A stretch of 64,000 nucleotides of DNA from positions 8,945,026 through 9,009,025 of the forward strand of contig OX421499.1 in the NCBI GenBank assembly GCA_949126835.1, written 5' to 3'. This document shows positions 1 to 10,900 of the stretch, in pieces. The DNA is from Anisus vortex (lineage: Eukaryota > Mollusca > Gastropoda > Planorbidae). The notes under the pieces were generated by a model. The model was not told where the DNA came from. It saw nothing but the letters and a program-made list of their open reading frames with translations, and made no database searches. Within the stretch, counting starts at the first letter, position 1. Every line of letters starts with the position of its first letter. Made by a program: the position numbers and the translations under genes.

Positions 1-66
1 ACAGAAACGGGTGAACGCTGCTTCAACAGTCCTATGATCAGCTTGGTCTGAAGGGTGCTTTACTTT
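1..66 (+). mobile_element. 3' end of a tRNA-derived SINE
   Basis: The first bases match the 3' end of the SINE family seen whole at 52848-53095: the 'ggtgaacgctgcttca' block, then 'cctatgatca', then a tail ending in 'ctttacttta'. The tRNA-like head lies outside the window. Confidence 0.7.
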
Positions 67-271
67 ACTCTAATAAATGCTTAAAGAAAGTTAACTCTGT
101 GATTAAGTTAAGGAGTGCTTACGTCCCATGATGATGTTGATGTTTTATTTCTCTAAAATAATTCTAAAGGTACATACATCCATATACATTAAAAATGTTT
201 GCACCACCCATATAGACAACTAGGCATTAAGATATTTCATTCCTATCGGTATTAATTGGTTAATTGGTTAA

Positions 272-1478
272 TTGATAGGCTTAATAGATGACTTGTCTAA
301 GGGATTAGATAATAACAACCAAATTGATGCTATATTACTAGATTTTTCAAAAGCATTTGATAAAGTTCATCATTCTAGTCTTCTTAAAAAACTTAAATAC
401 TTTGGCATCTCTGGTCCCTTACATCAGTGGATTCAGGACTTTCTTATAGGCAGAGAACAAACAGTGATAATAAATGGCTCTAAGTCATCACCAATAACAG
501 TAAACTCAGGAGTTCCACAAGGAACTGTTCTAGGGCCCCTACTATTTCTAATTTACATTAATGATCTGCCAAATTGCATCAACACAGGCACAAAAGTAAG
601 ATTATTTGCTGATGATTGCATAATTTATAGAATAATAAAGACAGGAAAAGATAGTGAACTTTTACAAAAAGACCTAGATGAACTACAAAAATGGGAATCA
701 AACTGGAGTATGTCTTTTCACCCAGAAAAATGCCAACTAATAAGGGTATCCAAGAAAAAGAAACAAATAATAACAAACTACTTCATTCATGGTAAAGAAC
801 TAACTCAAACTAGCAATGCTAAGTATCTAGGAGTAATAATAAATGATAAGTTATCTTGGAACCCTCACATTGATGAAGTAATTAAAAAATCAAACAAAAC
901 ATTAGGATTCATAAAAAGGAACTTTTACAAATGTAATAAGAATATAAAACTAAAATGCTATCTCACATTAGTTAGGCCTATACTAGAATATGCAGGATCT
1001 GTATGGGACCCATCAACTAAAGAAAACATTAAAAAATTAGAACAAATTCAAAAAAGAGCTGCAAGGTTTATAACTAGTGAATATTCCCAATTGACAAGAG
1101 TAACACCATTAGTCAAATCACTAAACCTAGAAACACTAGAGGACAGAAGGGCAAAGAGTAAAGTAGTAATAATACATAAGGCATTAAACTCTAATTTAGA
1201 AATACAACCCAATAACAATCTGTTGCAAAGCTCAGATAAACATAAAGACAAAAACACCTTCCTTGTCCCTTATGCGAGAACAAATGCATATAAGTACTCT
1301 TTCTTCCCGAGTGGCATTCGGGCATGGAATGGGTTGCCTGAACAAACCAGGAAAACCAATAACCTAACATCATTTAAAACATTAATAAAAATGCAAGACT
1401 AGACTCGGACCACGGATGAGCGTAGGACGCAATAATCTTCTTTATAGAAGGAGCGTCTGTAATGTATAAGATAAAGAA
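272..1478 (+). mobile_element. LINE family A (Jockey/CR1-like), 5'-truncated reverse transcriptase
   Basis: This is an open frame of about 375 codons (to the stop at 1402) covering the palm, thumb and C-terminal part of a non-LTR reverse transcriptase. Visible motifs are LLDFSKAFDKV (motif A), SGVPQGTVLGPLLFLIYIND (motif B), the catalytic FADD near nucleotide 606, and KYLGV near 822. The frame is uninterrupted, so the copy is young, but the endonuclease and RT fingers are absent and the element is cut at about 272, as expected from incomplete target-primed reverse transcription. After the stop comes a short 3' UTR with 'gatgagcgtaggacgcaata' and a 'taagataaag' tail. The same end recurs near 7900, 23050 and 44340. 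The CACTAGAG site at 1133-1140 is intact here; two other copies carry a hAT insertion at it. It cannot be autonomous as it stands. Confidence 0.88.
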
Positions 1479-2870
1479 GTTTGTGACTTTTGTGTTAGGT
1501 TTGGGAAAAGTTAGGGAAATTTTAAAATAATTTTAGAGTAGGCATATGAAACCTGTTCTAATATTATTTTGTTAATGTCAGTTTTGCGCCTATTAAAACT
1601 TTAGCACCTATGGGGCTACTAACTCCCCCGACCCCCCTTCAACCCGACCCACATCTTAGTTATCCAACTGCTTGCATAGACAAACTCACAAATCCTATAG
1701 TGATTGTTACACCACGCGTATAACTTATTCATATCAGGTTAGACTTATACATTAATAGTGACTCGGTGTGCTGTTGCGTATGGTGCTGCTAGTTTTAAAA
1801 CACACTATGGCCTCATTCTATTTTTATTATATTTCAGTAGTCGCGCCTGCTTTTCATAACCCCCCCCACAACACACACAGTAAAGTAATTTGAGGGGGGC
1901 GGAGAGGGGGAGCTCCCCATGTGTCAACTCTTAGGCAAAAAAAAAAAACCAATAACTTTCTTAATCGTCTCTATAAGCGCTAAATTCGACCCTCGCCCTA
2001 GGAGCCATTTACACTATTTACACTATTTACACTATTTACACTATTTACGTTACTGCACACGCGTATCCTTAACACATACACAACCATTTACAGCTGCATG
2101 CATATTATGATCAGTAAGCTTCTGTCAATCTATCAATCTTTTTAGCAATACCAGATATAAGGCGCACATTGAACTATACGTTAGGCCTATACTTCCTATA
2201 TGCTACAAATAAATCACATTTAACTGACAGAAAAAATTCCCCACTCGGACCACTCCCCATACCTGCGTTAAAAATCTATAATTTATAATACTGAAACCAT
2301 ACCAGCGCCACCACTCCCAAGTAAAACGTAATTACGGATTTTCCCGAAGTGACGTAATTCTTTTTTTAGCATTGGGCAGAGAGAGATATTCGACGAGTAA
2401 AACCGAAAGTGAACTGATAATACAGCTCGAATTCCCAGAATTACATCCAGCAAAATATGTCAAAAATTTAATCGAGATAAGTCTAGGCTATTTATTGCAT
2501 CAAACTTTAAATTGATATCTCTCTGCTGTGCATGATATTTAGATAATATTCTTAAACATACCGGTATGCTATTGTACAATTAAAAACAACACAATAAATC
2601 CAGAATTATGTGAGCCGGTCGGAGTTAATGTCTTTTCTGACCGAGATAGCCGGATGAATGCTACTTTTACTTATACTTATAGTAGTTATAGTACATCCAC
2701 CTAGATTCTTTCTTTCAACAATGTCACAGTAAGTACATCGTTTAGACTTTCTAAGTATTATAAACCAATCAAATTTATAACGATTCAGTTTTAGTTGACT
2801 TGAATGAGTAGCTCATTATGGCGAATAAGATTCAGTAATTATTATTCAGTAAAAGTTAAGATCGGCTTTT
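1479..2870. other. Intergenic stretch without recognisable gene
   Basis: No convincing exon or named repeat is seen. A short array of a 10-bp unit ('tttacactat') lies at about 2008-2048, next to poly(C) and poly(A) runs near 1860-1950. Confidence 0.5.
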
Positions 2871-4670
2871 CTAATGTCAACTCCAATAACTCAATGCGCA
2901 AACTCTGAGCGGCTTTTTTAATGACAAGGTTGAAACAATAAGAAAGGCCTTCGGAGAACGCAATGATCTGCCTGCAGATGAGAATCTTTTTGTGGTTAAC
3001 CCTTTGGCAGAACTGTCGCCAGTTGACGAGATACAGTTAAGACGCTTCATCACTGCCTCGAAGTCTACATATTGCATTGATGATCTCATCCCAACAATGA
3101 TTATGTTGGTTTGTCTGGACGTATTACTTCCTGTACTGTTAAATATTGTAAACAGTAGCCTCCTATCTGCCACGGTCCCATGCCTCTTCAAGGCTGCGGT
3201 GATCAAGCCTCTTTAAAAAAAATGGCCTGGACCCAAACGATTGTAAGAACGTTCGCCCTGTGTCTAACCTTCCTTACATATCAAAACTTCTGGAGAAAGT
3301 TGTGTCAAATCAGCTTGTCCGGCATCTAAACAATAATAACCTACTAGATGGGTTTCAGTCAGCGTATCGACTTGGGCACAGCTGTGAGACAGCACTACTT
3401 CGTTTCATGAATTATGTTTTTTGTAGTGCGGACCGCGGTGATCTGACACTCATAGTCCTACTGGATCTTAGTGTTGCTTTTGATGTCATTGACCATGGAA
3501 TACTCCTGTCAAGACTTCAGTATGAGGTTGGCATCACTGAGACTGCTCTTCTCTGGTTCAGTTCCTACCTGACCGACAGGACTCAGCGAGTTATAGTTAA
3601 TCTGGCCTATTCACAAGAAACTCCCTTTATGGGGTATCGCAGGGTTCAGTTTTAGGGCCCGTCCTATTCTCCGTGTATACTAGTCAGCTTGGCAAAATTA
3701 TCGAGAGCCATTGTGTATCTCGTAAATTTTGTGCAGAAGACACAGTGCAGGATTTTTCGCCCTGATTCGTCTGCCTGCGCTGCTGCTGTTTGTTGGTGAT
3801 GTGGAGGAGTGCTGTCAAACAGTTAAGGCATGGATGGCTGCAAACAGACTTAAATTAAATGATGACAAGACAGAGGCAATTATCTGTGGTTCTGATGTCA
3901 GTCTTCGGAAAATCTCTATTACTACGATCTAGGTAGGGGCTTTCGGGATAACGTTGTCCAACGCGGTTAGAGACCTTGGACTTTTTATTGATAATAAAAT
4001 AACAATGGTTCCATATATTAGTGCTGTGGTTAAGTCTCATCTACGTGCCCTGGGTCAGCTGCGACCTCAACTCAATAGAAGGACGGCCAATACCGTAGCA
4101 GTCTCTCTGATCCAGTCAAAGTTGGATTACTGCAATAGTTGCCAGTGGGGTTTGCCCCAGAACCAGCTGCAGAGATTACATAGAGTGCAGAACACCGTGG
4201 TCCGCATTGTTTCGGGGGAAGGAGGCAAGATCATATCTCCCTACACTAAGTGATCTCCACTGGCTCCCGGTGATGAAGCGAATAGAGCACAAAATTATAT
4301 CCATTACGCACGGATGCATAAAAGGCATTGCTTCTTCTTATCTTCGAGAGCTTATGGCATGAGCCATCTAGGGAACTGCGATCTTCAACACAGTCACTCC
4401 TCAAATCTCCTAGTTTGGATGGACAAAGAAAGAAGTACCTGGGAGTGCACTCACTTGAGTCAGTGGCGCCTTCTTTATGGAACAGTCTATCTCAGACACT
4501 GAGAGAATCTGGGATAAGAGAAACTTTTAAAAAGAACTTAAAGATCTTTCTTTTTGGCTAATAAGCCTACATCTGCCACTGCAAATCACACCAAGAGCGC
4601 ACTGAGCATGCTAATTTAATAGCATGGATAGAAGCGCTATAGAAATGCCCATTCTTATTCTTATATACAG
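2870..4670 (+). pseudogene. LINE family B (CR1/L2-like), decayed reverse transcriptase
   Basis: Pieces of one reverse transcriptase lie in order but in shifting frames: a linker (2880-3216), the RT fingers with 'RPVSNLPYISKLLEKVV' (3260 on), motif A LLDLSVAFDVIDHGIL (3460), a broken motif B near 3630-3680, a degenerate catalytic region in which FCAED replaces FADD (3730), then the thumb and C-terminus to the stop near 4560. Frameshifts and stops near 3215, 3655, 3930 and 4250 make it dead. The 3' end has the hairpin-like 'gagcgcactgagcatgct' and 'agcgctatagaaatgccc' followed by a 'attcttattctt' tail. A younger fragment of the same family is at 43465-44156. Confidence 0.85.
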
Positions 4671-4834
4671 TTTTAAACTTGATTTTTTGTTTCTTCTCAC
4701 TTAAATCTAAATCGTTCAAACATCATTAAGAACAAAAAATATTCTTTAAATTTTTAGTGCACTTTTAAAATAACATCAGGTCTTTTAAAAGTTTTTTTTT
4801 CAAATAATATATTTTACTTCCCATCATTGCTCAG

Positions 4835-4863
4835 ATTGTCTTAAGTAAAAAAGCAATTGTGAA
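4835..4863 (+). other. Probable 5' leader of the first coding exon of the ZNFX1-like gene
   Basis: A pyrimidine-rich stretch ending 'ccatcattgctcag' at 4834 is a good splice acceptor. It is followed by 29 bases that contain an in-frame stop (TAA, 4846-4848) and then the ATG at 4864. This suggests a non-coding 5' exon further upstream. Transcription might instead begin close by. Confidence 0.45.
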
Positions 4864-4961
4864 ATGAGGCGTGGCGGGTCATTTAATGGTTCTACACGTG
4901 CTGGATTCTTCGGACCCAGTCGCTGGAGTGAAAGCGGTGGATACAGAAATCAGGAAAACAG
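4864..4961 (+). CDS. ZNFX1: ZNFX1-like exon 1 (start codon, RGG/GYRN-rich)
   Basis: The ATG at 4864 is preceded by GAA (G at -3) and by an in-frame stop at 4846. The exon encodes 32 residues starting MRRGGSFNGSTRAGFFGPS and ending in SGGYRNQEN, then two bases of an Arg codon, with donor ACAG|GTAGAA. Its last third is the ancestor or a copy of the motif in the micro-exons that follow. Confidence 0.78.
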
Positions 4962-7900
4962 GTAGAAGCATCGTAATATACAAGAATATAAAGACTATAA
5001 TATAGAAAATACAAGAAAATAGAGACTATAATATTCTATAAATAGATTACTTACGAATCAAAATCTAATGAAGAATGAAAGTACTTTTGTAATTGTATGA
5101 ATACTTTAACGCATATAGTTAGGAGGGGAGGGGGTAAAGTTGTGTAGAGAGAGACTATGGATTTCTGAAGAATATAAGAGTAGGCTACCAGTAGTTGTAT
5201 GGGGTACGGTGGCCGTGCGGCAGTGCGTTCGGCTAACGTACCGAAAGTCCCGGGTTCAAATCCTGGTGCAGGCTAGGAAGGGTGTCCCTGAGTCTACCCA
5301 GCTCTGATGGGTACCTGACCTTAGTTGGGGTGAAGTAAAGGCGGCTGTGCATAGTGCTGGCCACAGAAACTGGTGAACGTTGACCCTATGGATCAATTCG
5401 GTCCGACGAATACTTTACTTATTTTGCTACTACATGTACTAGTAGTTTAAATTACAAAAGAAATTGTATTTATTTATAATTACACATTTACTCACAGAAA
5501 CGAAATATGGAAATGCAAATCCAAAAATAATATAAAAAAAAACTTTTATAGATTTCTCAAGAATATAATTAAGAATAAAAGAGTACTTTTATATATACAT
5601 GTTTACTTTTACTCACAGAAATGAAAGGGATGGATACAGAAATCTAAATCCAGAATACAGGTAAGAGTACTATAATAGGTAGTACACAAATATAGCGACT
5701 ATAGAATTCTCAAGAATATATAAGTAATAAAAAAAAATATAAATATAAATATATTACCACTTTTACTCGCATAAATGAAAGGGGGTGGATACAGAAATCC
5801 AGAAACAGGTAAGAGTAGGCGTAGTGTAATAATTTAAAATAAAAATATAGCAACTATAGAATTCTCAAGAATATAAGATTAATAAAGAATATAAGAGTAC
5901 TTTTATAAACATATTACCACTTATACTCACAGAAATGAAAGGAGTGGATACAGAAATCCAAATCCAGAATACAGGTAAGAGTACTATAATAATACAAAAA
6001 TATAACAACTATAGAATTTTCAAAAATATAAGAGTAATAAAGAATATAAGAGTGACCTACTTGTAAGTATAAATATATGATTACTTTTACTCACAGAAAT
6101 GAAAGCAGTGGATACAGAAATACGGAATACAGGTAAAGTAAGATATATATATCGACTTTAGATTTCTCAAAAAATACGAATAATTTAGAACATATTAATA
6201 TGAGTTTTTTTATAAATAGCCTATATGATTAGTCCTACTTAAAAGGCGTCTTTTATTTACAGAAATGAATGGGACGGATACAGAAATCAGGAGAATAGGT
6301 GAGATAATTAAAAAAATGTATATGAATATAAAAATACTAATAGATTAAATTATTTAGAGCAGGTTGCCTTAAAAATAAATACGTATATGATAACATAGGA
6401 TTACTTAGAAATGCTACAGTACTGCAGAATAAAATAGTATTATCAACATACAAACAAGAAAACCCTAAAAACGAAGTTTTTATTATACTCCCTTTATTTG
6501 CAAACTAAGTTTACCATCATGTAATTAAAAAATTGATTGACTACTGCAAATGAAACGTACAGAAAAATATCTGTGTCGCAAATCTCAAAAATATCTCCTT
6601 ACTCCGTATGAATTGTTCTAAAAATAATCTTAGCGCATAATTTTTTTTTTCTAGCTTTGCGCCGAAAAACTATAAAAAGTTGCACAGGCATTTTAAAAGT
6701 GAAACCAAAATTTTTCTTATACTTTCCTTTTAAGAAATGAATATTGTCATAAGTGTAGTATTATTAAGTTGTTTTAGCTGAAAATTTGATAGAATGTATT
6801 GTTAGTCGCCACAAGTCTGCTAATCGAATTTCAGCTCGATTGGACCACGGGAAGTGGTCGAAAAATTGAAGCAAAGTTTTGCTCCCACGACGATTGCAAT
6901 CAGACAGACAGAAATTGCAACTTAAAATAAAGGGAGTAAACAAGAAAACCATTATACTCCCTTTATTTGCAAACTAAATTTACCATCATGTAATTAAATA
7001 ATTGATTGACTACTGCAAATGAAACGTACAGAAAAAATATCTGTGTCGCGAATCTCAAAAATATCTCCTTACTCCGTATGAATTGTTCTACTATAAAAAG
7101 TTGCACAGGCATTTTTAAAGTGAAACCAAAATTTTTCTTATACTTTCCTTTTAAGAAATGAATATTGTCATAAGTGTAGTATTATTAAGTTGTTTTAGCT
7201 GAAAATATGATAGGATGTATTGTTAGTCGGGAAAAGTCTGCTGTCAAAATTTCAGCTCGATCGGATCACGGGAAGTGGTTGAAAAATCGAAGCCAATTTT
7301 CGCTCCATTGCAATCAGACAGACAGAAAATGCAACTTAAAATAAAGGGAGTAAAAACGTGAGATTCTACAGAGCCTATATATTTATATATATAATTATAT
7401 ATATATTTAACAGTAAGTCATAAAAGTATTTTTGTTTACAAATATAACAGTAGATATATAAAATTGCTTTCATAAATATAAGCAAAGGCGTACTTTTATT
7501 AATATAAGAGTAGGCCTAATAAATTAAGTATATAAGAATAATTTTATTTACAGAAATGATCGCGGAGGATACAGAAATCATGAAAACAGGTGAGAGTATT
7601 TAAACATAATATTATAACATTTTTGGTATAAATCATTTTTGTGACGCACTAGTGAAATAAGCCGTAGAAAAGGGAGGAAACAAGGACAAAGAGCAAGGTT
7701 GTAATAATACATAAAGCATAAAATTTAAACTTAAAACTTCACAACAATAGGCCTTATATTAAAACAGCCGAAATACAAATAGGGATGAAAAACGCATATT
7801 TTTAATTTTCCTTCATCCCGAAAGGCAAACCAGGAGAACCATAACTTAACATCATTTAAAACCCGAATCGAAATGCAAGACTACATTCTAACCACGGTTA

Positions 7901-10900
7901 TGCGTAGGACGCAAAAAATCTTCTGTATAAAATAAGCATTTGTAGCAGATAAGATAAGAGTAAGAGTATAAGAGTACATAAGAAGATTAAAGTAATTAAG
8001 GCAGGATCTTTTCTGGGGTAGAAATTGCAGCTACCGATTACAACTCTTCACTCCCAAAGCAGGACTGATGATCACAACTCTTCACTCCCAACGCAGGACT
8101 GATGATCACAACTCTTCACTCCCAACGCAGGACTGATGATCACAACTCTTCACTCCCAACGCAGGACTGATGATCACAACTCTTCACTCCCAACGCAGGA
8201 CTGATGATCACAACTCTTCACTCCCAATGCAGGACTGATGATCACAACTCTTCACTTCCAACGCAGGACTGATGATGACAACTCTTCACTTCCAACGCAG
8301 GACTGATGATCACAACTCTTCACTCCCAACGCAGGACTGATGATCACAACTCTTCAATCCCAACGCAGGACTGATGATCACAACTCTTCACTCCCAACGC
8401 AGGACTGATGATCACAACTCTTCACTCCCAACGCAGGACTGATGATCACAACTCTTCAATCCCAACGCAGGACTGATGATCACAACTCTTCACTCCCAAC
8501 GCAGGCCTGATGATCACAACTCTTCAATCCCAACGCAGGACTGATGATCACAACTCTTCACTCCCAACGCAGGACTGATGATCACAACTCTTCACTCCCA
8601 ACGCAGGACTGATGATCACAACTCTTCAATCCCAACGCAGGACCGATGATCACAACTCTTCAATCCCAACGCAGGACTGATGATCACAACTCTTCAATCC
8701 CAACGCAGGACCGATGATCACAACTCTTCAATCCCAACGCAGGACTGATGATCACAACTCTTCACTCCCAACGCAGGACTGATGATCACAACTCTTCAAT
8801 CCCAACGCAGGACTGATGATCACAACTCTTCAATCCCAACGCAGGACTGATGATCACAACTCTTCACTCCCAACGCAGGACTGATGATCACAACTCTTCA
8901 ATCCCAACGCAGGACTGATGATCACAACTCTTCAATCCCAACGCCGGACTGATGATCACAACTCTTCAATCCCAACGCAGGACTGATGATCACAACTCTT
9001 CACTCCCAACGCAGGACTGATGATCACAACTCTTCAATCCCAACGCAGGACTGATGATCACAACTCTTCAATCCCAACGCAGGACTGATGATCACAACTC
9101 TTCACTCCCAACGCAGGACTGATGATCACAACTCTTCACTCCCAACGCAGGACTGATGATCACAACTCTTCACTCCTAACGCAGGACTGATGATCACAAC
9201 TCTTCACTCCCAACGCAGGACTGATGATCACAACTCTTCACTCCCAACGCAGGACTGATGATCACAACTCTTCACTCCCAACGCAGGACTGATGATCACA
9301 ACTCTTCACTCCCAACGCAGGACTGATGATCACAACTCTTCACTCCCAACGCAGGGCTGATGATTTTTTGTTTCATTCAGAAGTAGACATCCTTCTTAAA
9401 TGTATTAAATTTGTGAATTTATTTAGACCTTAAATTGACCAAATCTAAATCTACTCACGACTGAGGAAGCGGCAAAATGTTATAAAACTTAACGTCATTT
9501 AAAAAAAAAAAGTGCTAATCTCGAAAACTATTTTGTCTGGAAAAGAAATATACGTTGACCTTTTTTGAGTGTAATTTATTTATTTCTTTTTAGTTTACTT
9601 AATCAAAGTGCGATAGTGAAATTAACAACCCTTAAAAACAAAGTTTACGTATAGATTAAATCCTTTCTTATCACTTCACCATAAAAACACAATAAGGCTA
9701 AGTTAATCAGATAAAGTAGAAATTAAGGTAATTTACGAGGAAATCGCTTAGCAATATATCTCACCTCTATCTCAGTTAGTTGGGGGGGGGGGATTTACGT
9801 GATAATCAGTAAGTCTGTTCAAAAAGGAAGTTAAAATGAGCAACATGAAGTGTATTTAACATACTTACTTACTTAAGCCTACTATCCCTCTCGGCGCATA
9901 GGCCACCAATAATTGCTCACCAGCCATCCCGGCTCTGAGCGAGTCTTTTCAACTATCCCCAAGAATGACCTGTTCTCTTGACGTCGCATCCAGGTCACGT
10001 CGCCAGCTGTTTCAGGGTCGGCCCCTCTTTCTCTTTCCTTGGGGGTTCCATGATAGGGACTATCTGGTGATGTTAGAAAACGGTTTTCGGAGTGTGTCAA
10101 CTATAAAAAAAACACACACACACATAAAAGCGAGTTTAAAATACAAATAATGGGAAAAAAAATTCATTTTGCTTTTTAAAAATAATTTATTTTAATGAAT
10201 TACAGAAGGTCAAACCCACAAGAAAAAGGGCGTTACTCATGGGGAGGTAACCGAAGACCCAAAAAGGATGCATCTCCTTTGTATGAAGAAGGAACTAGCA
10301 GAGGTGCTAGAAAGAAGAAATATTTTTTTGCGACATTCAAGGAGTGGTCGGAATCGGACAACCCTGGGACTGTTGTTTTAGAGATGTGTTTGTCCAAAGA
10401 ATTGCTGGAAAAATTTGTAACCCAGGATGTTGTTGTCGCTGAAGAAATAATGTTTTTGCTGACGGCCCTGGGCCTTGCTATGACGTCCCAACACCAAAAG
10501 GAATCGATCAAAGAAGTTTTAGAAATCCTGTGCAAATCACACTTCTTGGAGAAACAGGTCATTTCGTTTTTGGCAAGTAAAAGCGTTTTTGAAGCAACAT
10601 GGGAAGAAGCTAAAGATGTGTTCTATAGACTGATCACCATCGTAGAGGAGATTCTAGACAAAATGCCCAAATATGCCAACCAGTGTGTTTATATCAGCAG
10701 TAGACTGTCCAGTATGATGAGTAGTTTCACAAATATAAAATCAGATGCAGAGTTGGACACTACTTTAAAAGACTTAAAAGTAAAGTCATTTAATATTGAT
10801 AAAACAGAGAACAGTAAAGAATTGATGAAGACTGAATCAACGTTTTTTGAAACTAAAGATTCCGAAGAGCCTCCTGATAATTTTAAGGATTTGCCCATTG

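Noticed and set aside
5200..5275. A functional tRNA gene
   Set aside because: B box and tRNA-like head are present, but the cloverleaf is not complete and the sequence continues into a SINE body shared by about nine copies.
8040..9364. CRISPR-like array
   Set aside because: Units are contiguous 34-bp repeats without unique spacers, in an animal intron; it is a minisatellite.
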